Shown here: one piece after another, positions 56,326 to 64,000 of the stretch
How positions within the stretch are numbered: the first letter of the stretch is position 1
Layout of the letters: the number at the start of each line of letters is the position of its first letter
From: Deltaproteobacteria bacterium
GTDB lineage: Bacteria; Myxococcota_A; UBA9042; DTJE01
Direction: 5' to 3'
Assembly (NCBI GenBank): GCA_029547805.1
Contig: JAKPOP010000010.1
Span: forward strand, 124,001-188,000
Length of the DNA: 64,000 nt
Translations under genes and position numbers: made by a program
The notes under the pieces: generated by a model
What the model saw: only the letters and a program-made list of their open reading frames with translations
Told to the model about the DNA's origin: nothing
The model's database searches: none

Positions 56326-57225
56326 TCACGCTCCTGTCGAGGAAGAACCGCCGGGGTCATGGTCCGGCGCCAAGGATACCACCCTCTGCGGAACCCCGCC
56401 CGAGGAGGCCTGTCGGAGAAAGGACCGCACCAGGGCCACCCGGGTGAAGTGCCCCTGGGTCAGCCACTCGATCCGATGCCAGCGCCCCAGCAATGACCGG
56501 GCGATCCGGGCCTCGGACCACCCCTCGCGATGGAGCCGCAGCACCCGCTCCCCCAACTGCCGGTAATAGTTGATCTTCCGGTTCAGGGCCGCGATGGGGT
56601 CCTCGGGAATCCGGGCCGCCCCGGGGAACAGCACCCTCGGGCGCAGGGCGACCAGCCGCTCCAGCGAGGCGATCAGGGCCCAGATGTCCGCGTCGCTCCG
56701 GATCCCGATGTCCTGACCTCCGACGTAGAGGTCGCCGGTAAACAGGTATCCCCGGTCCTCTTCCCAGAAGCAGAGATGCTCCGGCGAGTGTCCCGGGGTG
56801 TGGATTGCCCGCAGGCGGAAGCCTCCGACGGTCACCACGTCGCCCTCCTGGAGCGGGATCCCGCCGGACACCGCATCGGGCCATCCCCAGATCAGGCGGC
56901 GGTAGAGTTGTTCCGGCTGCTCCTTCCGGGGGTCGCCGAGGACTCGCACGGTGCCGGCATGGGCCAGGACCTCGGCCTCGGGAAAGGCCCGGCGCAGGGC
57001 CCCGACCCCGCCGATGTGGTCCTCGTGGGCATGGGTCAGCAGGACCTTCCGGATCCTCCCGGGGCCCAGGGCGGCCACCAGGGCATTGCCCCGATGCACG
57101 GGACCAGCGTCCACCATCCCGTCGCCCAGGCGGTAGCAGGTGGTCCAGTAGCCTCCGAGGAGGCGACGGCCCCGGGCCGAGAGGTCGAAGCGGGTCACCT
57201 CCCCGATGTCCTGCCGTCGCACCAC
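56326..57225 (-). CDS. MBL-fold metallo-hydrolase with C-terminal winged helix (LACTB2-like)
   Basis: A 299-residue protein, start taken as GTG 57225 (GAGGGG upstream; 57222 also possible). The zinc motif LLTHAHEDHIGG (about 66), HTPGHSPEHLCF and LFTGDLYVG give a complete dinuclear site. The last 60 residues (LHREGWSEARIARSLLG...FTRVALVRSFL) resemble the winged-helix tail of glyoxalase II-like LACTB2 proteins. It probably hydrolyses a thioester or phosphodiester; which one is unknown. It is the first gene of the MBL-MFS-GT4-GT4 operon. Confidence 0.85.
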   Translation of the reverse strand: MVRRQDIGEVTRFDLSARGRRLLGGYWTTCYRLGDGMVDAGPVHRGNALVAALGPGRIRKVLLTHAHEDHIGGVGALRRAFPEAEVLAHAGTVRVLGDPRKEQPEQLYRRLIWGWPDAVSGGIPLQEGDVVTVGGFRLRAIHTPGHSPEHLCFWEEDRGYLFTGDLYVGGQDIGIRSDADIWALIASLERLVALRPRVLFPGAARIPEDPIAALNRKINYYRQLGERVLRLHREGWSEARIARSLLGRWHRIEWLTQGHFTRVALVRSFLRQASSGGVPQRVVSLAPDHDPGGSSSTGA

Positions 57226-57328
57226 GTCGCCCCTCGGGCCGTCCCAGGCGGCCCTATGGTAGCCCCGTCGCCTCCGCGCTGCACCTGTCGGGATTGGGAA
57301 CGTCCGGAATCGAACGGACCTGCTTCGT

Positions 57329-58912
57329 CTACGACGCCTCGCCGGCACCCGGACGGGTCGGGCGGGCGGCATCGGGGGGGACTCGGGCCAGGGCGTCGGC
57401 GTAGCGACCCCAGAGTTCCTCCCGTCGGGCCAGCAGGCGATCCACATAGGACCGGAGCCCCTGGGCCATCATCAGGAACTGGGCGGCCTGGTCCATCGCC
57501 ACGTCCCCCCGGCGGCCCATGTGGTAGAGGTCCCGGAAGAGTCCCCGCTTGTCGGGGTCCCGGCTCAACAGGTAGGACCGTATCAGGCGGGCCGAGAAGG
57601 AGACCTTGGTCGCCAAGGAGGGCCGGACGCGGGCGGCCCGGCGGAACCCACCGAACGAGAAGGCCCTTCGAGCCTTCTCCCGGAGGTCGGCCCAGGAATA
57701 GGCATGATCCAGCAGGTCCAGGAAGCGGTCGTACGTCTCCCGCTCGGGAAGGCGTCCCCCCCGCTTGTTCGGAAGCAGGCTGTTCTGGAACGACGGCGGC
57801 AGCGGGATCCGTCGACCTTCGGCGGTGACCCGCCGCTCCAGGTCCGTTCCCTCGAGCACTGTCAGCAGGTTCAGCATCAGGTAGGAGAGGCCGTTCCTCC
57901 GGGCGAATTCCCGCACGGCATCGTAGGCCTCGGGGCCGTCGGAATCGAAGCCCAGCACGAAGGCCCCGATGCAGTGGATCCCGGCCCGATGCAGCGCCTC
58001 GATGGCCCGCTCGTACTCGTCGATGCGGAACTGGGTCTTCCGGGCCTCGGCCAGCCCCTCCTCGGTCAGGGACTCGAACCCCAGCACCAGGGAACTGCAC
58101 CCGGCCTCGGCCATGTCCCGCAGCAGGTCCTGGTCCCGGGTCACCTCCAGCGAGGCCAGGGCGGACCACTGGACCTCCAGGGGCTTGAGACCCGCCATCA
58201 ACTGTCGGGCATAATCCTTCCGGGCCGTCAGGTTGTCGTCCACGAAACTCAGGAAGCGCCCCGGAAGCCCCCGGATCTCCTGCAGCACGGCCTCCAGGGG
58301 GCGATACCTCGGACGGCGCCCGTAGAGGTGATGCACGAGGCAGAAGTCGCAGTGGTGGGGACACCCCCGGCTGACCTGGACCCCGAGGGCCATCACCTGC
58401 CGGGTATCCACCAGGTCCCACCGAGGCGAGGGAATCCGATCGGGAGACGGGAGGCTCCGGGCCTGATACACCGGCTGGAGGCGATTGTTCTGGACGTCCG
58501 ACAGCAGGTCCCCGAAGAGGTCCTCGGCCTCGCCGACGACCACCGCGTCACAGTGCTCCAGGACCTCCTGGGTCCGGGTGGAGGCGTAGGGCCCGCCCAT
58601 CACGACCCGAATCCCGGCCTCCCGGAACAGCCGGGCCAGGGCATACCCCCGCTCGACGTTCGTGCTCAGGGTGGTGAAGGCCACCAGGTCGAAGGAGTCC
58701 CGGACCGGGACCTCATCCATCTCCTCGTCCACGATCCGGACCTCCCAGGTGGACGGGGCCAGGGCCGCCAGAACCGGCAGAGCCAGGGGGGTCGTGGCCA
58801 CCTTGCGTCCCATCTGGCGCCCCATCTCCTTGAGGGCCCAGAGGTTGCGGAACTCGTGGCGGGGGCTCACCAGCAGCAGTCTGGGGCGACGTCTCTGCAT
58901 CGGTCGGGCCAT
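57329..58912 (-). CDS. B12-binding-domain radical SAM protein
   Basis: A 527-residue protein from ATG 58912 (MARPMQRRRP) or internal ATG 58900. Residues 10-140 resemble a cobalamin-binding Rossmann domain (RIVDEEMDEV, TTLSTNVERGYALA, VVMGGPYASTRTQEVL). The radical-SAM cluster motif is SRGCPHHCDFC (about 187), followed by FVDDNLTARKDYARQL and FESLTEEGLAEA. The C-terminal region is helical. Relatives carry out methylations or rearrangements in secondary, lipid or hopanoid metabolism. The predicted promoter leaves almost no leader and no ribosome-binding site is seen. The downstream MBL operon is 103 bp away. Confidence 0.88.
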   Translation of the reverse strand: MARPMQRRRPRLLLVSPRHEFRNLWALKEMGRQMGRKVATTPLALPVLAALAPSTWEVRIVDEEMDEVPVRDSFDLVAFTTLSTNVERGYALARLFREAGIRVVMGGPYASTRTQEVLEHCDAVVVGEAEDLFGDLLSDVQNNRLQPVYQARSLPSPDRIPSPRWDLVDTRQVMALGVQVSRGCPHHCDFCLVHHLYGRRPRYRPLEAVLQEIRGLPGRFLSFVDDNLTARKDYARQLMAGLKPLEVQWSALASLEVTRDQDLLRDMAEAGCSSLVLGFESLTEEGLAEARKTQFRIDEYERAIEALHRAGIHCIGAFVLGFDSDGPEAYDAVREFARRNGLSYLMLNLLTVLEGTDLERRVTAEGRRIPLPPSFQNSLLPNKRGGRLPERETYDRFLDLLDHAYSWADLREKARRAFSFGGFRRAARVRPSLATKVSFSARLIRSYLLSRDPDKRGLFRDLYHMGRRGDVAMDQAAQFLMMAQGLRSYVDRLLARREELWGRYADALARVPPDAARPTRPGAGEAS

Positions 58913-58924
58913 GGAAACGACCGC

Positions 58925-58953
58925 AAGGTACCTGGGATCGGCGTTCCGGTCAA
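58925..58953 (-). promoter_or_regulatory. Sigma-70 promoter of the radical SAM gene
   Basis: On the minus strand TTGACC, a 17-bp spacer and TACCTT. The predicted start of transcription is only about six bases before ATG 58912. Confidence 0.5.
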
Positions 58954-58997
58954 TGACGGGCCGTCCATCCCGGCATCGCGACTGGCAGTCCCTGTTG

Positions 58998-59483
58998 TCA
59001 GGTCCCGGGTTCCAGTTCAGCAGGCCCCGGCAGGTCGGCCCATCGACGGGCGAGGATCGTGGCAATGACCTCCAGGAAGGCCTCGTCGGTTGCATCGAAG
59101 GCGTTGGCCTGGTGGCCGTCCACGTCGATCTGACCCAGGATCGCGCCCTCCCGGCGGATCAACACCACCAGTTCGGACCGGGTCTTCCAGGAACAGGCCA
59201 GGTAGTTGGAGCGGAGGGAGACGTCGGGCACGCACTGGTTCCGATTCTCCGCCACGGCAGTGCCGCAGACCCCGACCCCCACCGGGATTCGCCGGTGTTC
59301 GGTCGGCTCGCCGACAAAGGCGTCCAGCACCAGCACGTCCCCATCGAGGCAATAGACGCCAACCCAGTCCCATCCAGGCAGGCGCCCCAGCCTCTCCATC
59401 ACCCGCTGTCGGAATTCGCGGCCCCTCCCTGGGAACCGCTCCACCTCGCCGGCGATCGATCGGGCCGTCTCTTCGGCAATCAC
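58998..59483 (-). CDS. GAF-domain protein, free methionine-(R)-sulfoxide reductase (MsrC)-like
   Basis: A 161-residue single GAF domain from GTG 59483 (GGAGG upstream), overlapping the EEP gene stop (GTGA). The fRMsr pattern is clear: PVGVGVCGTAVAENR, VPDV, NYLACS and SELVVLI. Two of the three family Cys align (Cys73 in VCG and Cys97 in LAC). The first family Cys, ten residues before VCG, is His63 here, though an extra Cys84 is present. Methionine sulfoxide repair is likely, but the cysteine relay must differ. Confidence 0.8.
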   Translation of the reverse strand: MIAEETARSIAGEVERFPGRGREFRQRVMERLGRLPGWDWVGVYCLDGDVLVLDAFVGEPTEHRRIPVGVGVCGTAVAENRNQCVPDVSLRSNYLACSWKTRSELVVLIRREGAILGQIDVDGHQANAFDATDEAFLEVIATILARRWADLPGPAELEPGT

Positions 59484-60538
59484 GGCGCCTCCTGGGACGA
59501 CGAGGGCAATCGCAAGGCCGCCTCGATGGGCCGGTGGTCCGAGGCCATGACCCGGGGAACAGCCCTCTGGGTGGACCCGGCAAACCCCCGGTGGAAGAGG
59601 TAGTCCAGGCGCCGATTGGGCGCCGTGGCCGGGAACGTCAGGGAGGCCTCGGAAGGGGCCTCCGGCGCCTCGTCCAGAAAGACCTCCCGGAGGCCCGGAA
59701 CCCCCTGGATCAGCGGGATCGTCCGATCGGTCGTGAAGTCGGTCTCCGGCTCATCGGGGAAGTCCTTCCGCTGGGGAGCGTTCTCCGGCACCGAGTTGAG
59801 GTCCCCACCGACCAGCAGCAGGCGGCCGTTGTCCATCCGAGCCAGCCGTTCGGCCAGGATCTCCGCCTGCCGTTCCCGATTGCGAGGCCAGAAGGCCTCC
59901 AGGTGGACGTTGACCGCAGTCAGGACCGCGCCGTTTCCGAGGTCCAGGTCGGCCCACTGGATGGCCCGGTGAAGCGCAAAGACGCGGTACCACCAGGGAG
60001 CCTCGGAGGCCTGCGGCAACGGTTCCCGGCGACAGGCCCGGATCGGAAAGCGGCTCAGGATGGCCTGTCCGCTCCGGACCCGCCCGATGTGGCCCGACGG
60101 GTTCCACCCCGGGTGGGGCACGTAGCGAACGTCCCAGGTGTCCACGTAGCAACCGTGCGGCAGGCCCGCATGCCCCAGGAGCCACTGGAACTGGTCCACC
60201 ATCCCGCTCCGGCGGGCCTCCCGGTCCACCTCCTGGAGGAGCACGACGTCCGGGTCCACCGCCCGGATCGCCGCGACGATGTCCTGGAGGTTCCGGACCA
60301 CGTGGTCCCGGTCATAAATTCCTGTGGGCTGTCCTTCGGCGCCGCCGCCGAAGGCGATGTTCCAGGACATCACCTTGATGGCCCGGGGCGGCGCCGGGAC
60401 CGGCGCTCCAGGCAGGGAGACGAGGTCGGCGCCCTCAAACCGATCGAGGTCCCGATTCAGGGGAGAGGAGGCGGCCCAGAGGAACCAGGTCCCCACGGCA
60501 CCCCCCAGCAGCACCAGGATGGCGATGGCGGTCTTCAC
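59480..60538 (-). CDS. Exported endonuclease/exonuclease/phosphatase (EEP) family protein
   Basis: A 352-residue protein from GTG 60538 (GGAGG seven bases upstream), with an N-terminal membrane segment or signal (TAIAILVLLGGAVGTWFLW). The EEP fold signatures are KVMSWNIAFGG, VVLLQEVD (metal Glu), VNVHLEAFWP, GGDLNSVPEN and SDHRPIEAAL (catalytic Asp-His). Members are Mg-dependent nucleases or lipid/sugar phosphatases; the export signal argues for an extracytoplasmic substrate. The gene starts right after the tRNA-Val terminator and is coupled to the GAF gene. Confidence 0.87.
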   Translation of the reverse strand: MKTAIAILVLLGGAVGTWFLWAASSPLNRDLDRFEGADLVSLPGAPVPAPPRAIKVMSWNIAFGGGAEGQPTGIYDRDHVVRNLQDIVAAIRAVDPDVVLLQEVDREARRSGMVDQFQWLLGHAGLPHGCYVDTWDVRYVPHPGWNPSGHIGRVRSGQAILSRFPIRACRREPLPQASEAPWWYRVFALHRAIQWADLDLGNGAVLTAVNVHLEAFWPRNRERQAEILAERLARMDNGRLLLVGGDLNSVPENAPQRKDFPDEPETDFTTDRTIPLIQGVPGLREVFLDEAPEAPSEASLTFPATAPNRRLDYLFHRGFAGSTQRAVPRVMASDHRPIEAALRLPSSSQEAP

Positions 60539-60553
60539 CGGTCCTCCGGATAC

Positions 60554-60580
60554 AAAAAAGCCCCGGCCTGAGCCGGGGCT
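60554..60580 (-). terminator. Rho-independent terminator of tRNA-Val
   Basis: On the minus strand AGCCCCGG-CTCAGG-CCGGGGCT followed by TTTTTT. It is a textbook hairpin that begins a few bases after the tRNA 3' end. Confidence 0.85.
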
Positions 60581-60585
60581 CGCGG

Positions 60586-60657
60586 TGGGCGATGCAGGAT
60601 TTGAACCTGCGACTTCATCCGTGTGAAGGATGCACTCTCCCGCTGAGTTAATCGCCC
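60586..60657 (-). tRNA. tRNA-Val (anticodon CAC)
   Basis: A complete 72-base cloverleaf on the minus strand: acceptor GGGCGAT/ATCGCCC, anticodon arm CATCC-TTCACAC-GGATG with CAC at 34-36, T arm GCAGG-TTCAAAT-CCTGC, discriminator A. The bases after the discriminator are CCG, so the CCA end is not fully encoded and must be added. Confidence 0.95.
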
Positions 60658-60677
60658 TGAAAGGCCAACGCGGGAGC

Positions 60678-60705
60678 AGTCTACCAGAACAGGTGGCCGT
60701 GTCAA
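60678..60705 (-). promoter_or_regulatory. Sigma-70 promoter of tRNA-Val
   Basis: On the minus strand a perfect TTGACA, a 16-bp spacer and TAGACT; transcription would begin about 14 bases before the mature tRNA. Confidence 0.7.
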
Positions 60706-60814
60706 GGCTCTGCCGCCGGCCACGACACGCCCTGGCCCGGAGACGAAACCTTCCGGTTCCGGGGCCCAGGCAGCCGTTCGACCTTCGGCAGGATCCCCGG
60801 GTGAGACCACGGGG

Positions 60815-62899
60815 TCATCGGGCACCGTCTGGAGGCAGGGTCCCGCCCCCCAGGGCCGCCTCGATCGCATCGGGGTCCTGGATGGGCGGCAGGCAGGCCC
60901 CGGCGTGGCACAGGTACAGCGTCGGCCTCCCGTCGATCATGGGCCGGTCCCGGAGGGTCTCGGGCGCATGTCCGCCACCGTCCCGGGAACCTTCGGCGTC
61001 CCGCCAGACCAGCATCCCGCCGGAACCAACCCGTCCCAGGAAGGTCCGGGCCAGAGCCAGGGCGGCCGGGTCTTCCCGGGACCCGGCCATCACCGCCGTC
61101 CAGAACCGAGTCCGTTCCTCCATGGCCAGCAGCGTCCAGGGGGCCATCTGGGGCTGCGCCATGGCCGCCGGGCCAAAGGTCCGGACCAGGGACTCCAGCA
61201 AGCCGGTCCACGCCGAGTCTCCGGTCCAGCACTCCAGGCGCACCAGGAGCCGGATCCAGGCCCCAGGCCCCGAGGGGGTCGGGTGGTCCTGGAGCAGCAG
61301 CGGCGGCCGGTCCGGGAGGTCGGTCGTGCCGTCGGGGACCAGGTGGATCGTCCCGTCCGGGGCATGCCACCGTTGCTGGATCTCCCGGGCCAGGGAGAGG
61401 GCCAGGTCCGCCCAGACCGGATCGCCGGTTGCCCCATGGAGGTCGATCATCGACAGGGCCCAGAGGGCCGCGTCGGCCAGGGTCGGAACCCCCTCCGGTT
61501 CCGTCCCGTTGAGGGCCCTCCCGAGGATCCGTCCCTGCGGTCGAAAGACCCCCACGAGCGCCCGGGCCGTCCGATCCCCCTGGGCGATCCAGTCCTCCCG
61601 TCCTGCCATGACCCCGCAGGTGACCAGGGCCGAGCAGGCCAGGGCGTTCCACTCCAGGACGACCTTTGAGTCCCGCACCGGTGCCGGACGTCGGGAACGG
61701 GCCTCCCGAAGCGCCGGACGGATGCGATCCAGGAACGCCTCGTCATCGGCTGTCCGGACTCCCCGGCGGGTTGGCAGGAAGGATGGATGGAAACGGCCGG
61801 TGCCATCGTCCAGCAGGCTCCTGGCCATCAGGGCATCCTGATCACCCAGGACGGCCTTCAGGTCCAGGCCGTCCCAGAGATAGAAGGTCCCCTCCCCCAG
61901 CGGGTCGTCGGCGTCCAGGGAGGAGGCGAACAGTCCGTCGGGGCGGACCATCTCTCGAATCATCCACAGGACCGTATCCCTGGCCACCGCCTCCCAGGAT
62001 GGCCCGTCGGGGATTGCCGAGGTTGCCTCGGCAAACAGCCGGGCCAGCATCGCGTTGTCATAGAGCATCTTCTCGAAGTGCGGCACCGACCAGGTCGCCT
62101 CGGTGGCGTAGCGGTGGAAGCCGCCGCCAACCACGTCCCGGATGCCCCCGGTGATCATCGCCCGAAGGGTCCGTTCCAGGTCTCGGGCCAGGTCCGGGTC
62201 CCGGTCACGCCGGACTCCCGCCAGGACCAGGTCCAGGACCGGGACCTGGGGGAACTTGACCGGCCCGCCGATGCCCCCGTGCACCCGGTCGAACGGCAGT
62301 CTCCCGATCGCCTCTCGGACCGCCGCCGGTTCCCCGGGCTCTCCGGGTCCCGGCTCGCCGAGGGACCGCAGGGCCTCCAGCACCCTCCGGCCCTGGCGGA
62401 CCAGCAGCTCCCGGTCGTTTCTCCACCGCGCCGACACCTCCCGCAGCAGGGCCAGGAAGACCGGCCGAGGAAAGTAGGTGCCTCCGAAGAAGGGGTGCCC
62501 GTCGGGGGTCAACAAGGCCGTCAGGGGCCATCCTCCCTGCCCGGTCATCGCCTGGACCGCCTGAAGGTAGAAGGCATCGACGTCGGGCCTGTCCTCCCGG
62601 TCCACCTTGACCGGGACGAAGTCCTCGGCCAGCACCCGGGCCACCTCCTCGTCCTCGAAGGACTCCCGCTCCATCACGTGGCACCAGTGGCAGGAGGCGT
62701 ACCCGATCGACAGGAGGATTGGCAGGTCCCGACGCCGGGCCTCCTGGAAGGCCTCGGGTCCGAAGGGCCACCAGGGCACCGGATTGCGGGCATGCTGCCG
62801 CAGGTACAACGACGCCGACCCACCGAGGCGGTTTCGTGGCGCCTCCATTGCGGATCGGTCGGTGTCCTCGGGCCCGGGGGAATCGGTACGGTCGACCAT
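60815..62899 (-). CDS. DUF255 thioredoxin-domain protein (YyaL/SSP411 family)
   Basis: A 694-residue protein; ATG 62899 (MVDRTDSPG) has only a weak ribosome-binding site. The N-terminal thioredoxin-like domain has the family hallmark NPVPWWPFG...SIGYASCHWCHVMERESFED (Cys about 71 and 74), KVDREDRPDVD and GQGGWPLTALLTPDG. The remaining 500 residues form an (alpha/alpha)6 barrel like that of N-acylglucosamine 2-epimerases (GGIGGPVKFPQ, VGGGFHRYATEATWSVPHFEKMLYDNA). The family is widespread, but its reaction is not established. It is divergent from the thioesterase gene. Confidence 0.93.
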   Translation of the reverse strand: MVDRTDSPGPEDTDRSAMEAPRNRLGGSASLYLRQHARNPVPWWPFGPEAFQEARRRDLPILLSIGYASCHWCHVMERESFEDEEVARVLAEDFVPVKVDREDRPDVDAFYLQAVQAMTGQGGWPLTALLTPDGHPFFGGTYFPRPVFLALLREVSARWRNDRELLVRQGRRVLEALRSLGEPGPGEPGEPAAVREAIGRLPFDRVHGGIGGPVKFPQVPVLDLVLAGVRRDRDPDLARDLERTLRAMITGGIRDVVGGGFHRYATEATWSVPHFEKMLYDNAMLARLFAEATSAIPDGPSWEAVARDTVLWMIREMVRPDGLFASSLDADDPLGEGTFYLWDGLDLKAVLGDQDALMARSLLDDGTGRFHPSFLPTRRGVRTADDEAFLDRIRPALREARSRRPAPVRDSKVVLEWNALACSALVTCGVMAGREDWIAQGDRTARALVGVFRPQGRILGRALNGTEPEGVPTLADAALWALSMIDLHGATGDPVWADLALSLAREIQQRWHAPDGTIHLVPDGTTDLPDRPPLLLQDHPTPSGPGAWIRLLVRLECWTGDSAWTGLLESLVRTFGPAAMAQPQMAPWTLLAMEERTRFWTAVMAGSREDPAALALARTFLGRVGSGGMLVWRDAEGSRDGGGHAPETLRDRPMIDGRPTLYLCHAGACLPPIQDPDAIEAALGGGTLPPDGAR

Positions 62900-62926
62900 C
62901 GGGAACGCCCCGTCCGGGGTGGTGGC

Positions 62927-62935
62927 AGTATGCCA
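62927..62935 (-). promoter_or_regulatory. Extended -10 element of the DUF255 gene
   Basis: On the minus strand TGGCATACT (TG-N-CATACT), about 28 bases before ATG 62899. No good -35 is found. Confidence 0.3.
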
Positions 62936-62972
62936 GCATCTCGGGAGCAATGCTCGCTCGACGAGACCTCCG

Positions 62973-63000
62973 TTGCAGGAATCCGCCGGTTGCGGAGAAT
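62973..63000 (+). promoter_or_regulatory. Possible promoter of the thioesterase gene
   Basis: TTGCAG, a 16-bp spacer and GAGAAT, with a leader of about 40 bases to ATG 63048. Confidence 0.35.
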
Positions 63001-63047
63001 TCCCTCCCGGGGCGATGGGCGCCACCGAAACCTGCAAGGAAGGGGTC

Positions 63048-63491
63048 ATGGAACCAGAAGCGACCACGGAGTGGGAGACGGCGACGGAGGTCCGGACGGT
63101 CTTCCGGGACATCGACATGCTGGGGCATGTCAACAACGCGGTGTACCTGTCCTACCTGGAACAGGCCCGGACCGACCTGTGGCGACGGTGGTTCGGCCCC
63201 GGCGGATACCACCGGATGCCCTATCTGGTCGGCGAGGCGACGATCCGGTACCGGAAGGCCGTCCACCTGAACGAGGTCCTCCGGATCGATGCCCGGCTCG
63301 TGTCGGTGACCCGGCGGACCTTCACGCTGGAGTACCGGTTCGTGCGGCTCTCGGACCCGCCGGAGGAGGTGGCCGTTTCCCGTTCCGTGCTGGTCTTCTT
63401 CGACCCGGAGAACGGTCGATCCGTGGACGCCCCCGAGGAGTTCCTGGCCTTTGCTGCCGCTCGGGGTCTGGCCCCGACGTCCGGGTCCTGA
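63048..63491 (+). CDS. Hot-dog fold acyl-CoA thioesterase (YbgC/4HBT type)
   Basis: A 147-residue protein; ATG 63048 follows AAGGAAGGGG. The 4-hydroxybenzoyl-CoA thioesterase-like motif FRDIDMLGHVNNAVYLSYLEQAR (catalytic Asp in the 'D-x-x-x-H-V-N-N' segment) is intact, followed by hot-dog strands (VGEATIRYRKAVHLNEVLRIDARL, RTFTLEYRFVR). It hydrolyses short or aromatic acyl-CoA or acyl-ACP. YbgC relatives are linked to the Tol-Pal envelope system, but no tol genes are in view. Confidence 0.9.
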   Translation: MEPEATTEWETATEVRTVFRDIDMLGHVNNAVYLSYLEQARTDLWRRWFGPGGYHRMPYLVGEATIRYRKAVHLNEVLRIDARLVSVTRRTFTLEYRFVRLSDPPEEVAVSRSVLVFFDPENGRSVDAPEEFLAFAAARGLAPTSGS

Positions 63492-63507
63492 AGACGGGCC
63501 GGCAATC

Positions 63508-64000
63508 CTAGAAGTCCAGCACCGGGCCGGGCTCGAAGGCCGGCGCGGCCAGCACCGGCACGTGGTGGTCCAGGCACGGGGCCATCCGGCGGACCGTCTC
63601 TTCTGCCAGCCGCGGTTCGTTGTGGTCCCGGGAGAGATGGGCCAGCACCACCACCTGGGGCAGCCGCAACGACGCCTCCCCGACCCGCTGCAGGAACCCG
63701 CCGCTCTGGAGGTTCGACAGGTGCCCCCGGGACGAGGCCACCCGGGCCTTGTCCAGGGGATGCCGGGGGCTCCGCTGGAGCATCCCCTCGTCGTAGTTCG
63801 CCTCGATCACCACGGCGTCCACGTCCCGGAAGTAGGGCAGTTCCTCCACTCCGGCCTGACCCAGGTCGGTGGCCATCACCAGCCGTCGCTGCATCCCGCC
63901 CGATCCGGTCCGGAACAGAAAGCCGAAGGTCCGGACGTCGTGAGACACCTCGAAGGGGGTCACCTCCAGGTCCCCGACCAGGTAGGTGGCCCCGGGACGA
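63508..64000 (-). CDS. MBL-fold phosphodiesterase (YycJ/WalJ-like), 5' end outside window
   Basis: The frame stays open to the window edge (…RPGATYLVGDLEVTPFEVSHDV), so the GTG at 63963 is internal and the N-terminal zinc motif is not visible. The seen C-terminal part has ATDLGQAGVEELPYF, VVIEANYDEGMLQ, SSRGHLSNLQSGGF and VVLAHLSRDHNEP, which match the late metal ligands and tail of the YycJ/WalJ group of 5'-exonuclease-like MBL proteins. It is convergent with the thioesterase gene (16 bp gap). Confidence 0.85.
   Translation of the reverse strand, partial: RPGATYLVGDLEVTPFEVSHDVRTFGFLFRTGSGGMQRRLVMATDLGQAGVEELPYFRDVDAVVIEANYDEGMLQRSPRHPLDKARVASSRGHLSNLQSGGFLQRVGEASLRLPQVVVLAHLSRDHNEPRLAEETVRRMAPCLDHHVPVLAAPAFEPGPVLDF

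Noticed and set aside
57290-57345. tRNA-like T-arm (GGTCCGTTCGATTCCGGAC) on the minus strand
   Set aside because: The loop is one base too long for a T arm and no anticodon arm, D arm or matching 5' acceptor strand is found. At most a tRNA remnant; part lies in the radical SAM coding end.

Overview
The window is a dense, high-GC chromosomal segment from a Gram-negative bacterium. Placement is inferred from gene content. A pilB-pilT-pilC-pilS cluster, a Ser/Thr kinase with a C-terminal PEGA domain, many FHA-domain proteins, abundant lipoproteins, an outer-membrane FadL-type protein, and a cysteine-repeat protein ending in Cys, one membrane helix and an Arg run (a MYXO-CTERM-like tail) all point to Myxococcota or a close delta-proteobacterial relative. 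Forty-five protein genes are supported (the first and last run off the window), plus one tRNA-Val and one weak small ORF. Most of the ORF track is antisense or out-of-frame shadow caused by the GC content.

Layout. 0-4.2 kb: an incomplete unknown gene, a parvulin-like lipoprotein, a helical-repeat protein and a FadL-type porin. 4.6-11.6 kb: a lipoprotein, a secreted PPC-like protein, a TerB-ABCG transporter and a large TPR protein. 11.6-18.5 kb: a Ser/Thr kinase (minus strand) divergent from a membrane LEA14-like protein, an M48-type protease, a double-FHA ABCG transporter and a beta-propeller glycosidase-like protein. 18.5-23.6 kb (minus): lipoprotein, FHA coiled-coil protein, PilZ protein and S9 peptidase. 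23.8-26.7 kb: PepD and the Cys-repeat surface protein. 26.7-33.7 kb (minus): pilB-pilT-pilC-pilS plus a degenerate metallo-beta-lactamase-like gene. 33.8-38.4 kb (minus): pyruvate:ferredoxin oxidoreductase with a dihydroorotate-dehydrogenase-like partner. 38.7-43.1 kb: maf, a YggS-type PLP protein, a polytopic TPR protein and a P-loop protein. 43.2-47.5 kb: a double-FHA membrane protein and an FHA-CpaF pseudo-ATPase, divergent from a TPR lipoprotein. 47.5-52.5 kb: a PAS-GGDEF-EAL protein and a GH13 lipoprotein. 52.4-58.9 kb (minus): two GT4 glycosyltransferases, an MFS transporter, an MBL hydrolase and a B12/radical-SAM protein. 59-64 kb: a GAF protein, an EEP-family phosphatase/nuclease, tRNA-Val(CAC), a DUF255 thioredoxin-domain protein, a 4-hydroxybenzoyl-CoA thioesterase-like protein and an incomplete MBL hydrolase.

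Themes. Phospho-dependent (FHA) signalling is concentrated here: six FHA domains in four proteins plus one Ser/Thr kinase. Two ABCG-type half-transporters carry unusual N-terminal sensor modules (TerB and double FHA). Cyclic-di-GMP signalling is represented by a dual GGDEF/EAL enzyme and a PilZ protein, which fits with type IV pili. The least ordinary loci are the FHA-CpaF protein, whose ATPase motifs are destroyed, with its double-FHA neighbour; the kinase/FHA/TerB ABCG cluster; and the degenerate MBL protein at the end of the pil operon. Sigma-70-like promoters are visible before many operons, with TAGACT a recurring -10 hexamer.
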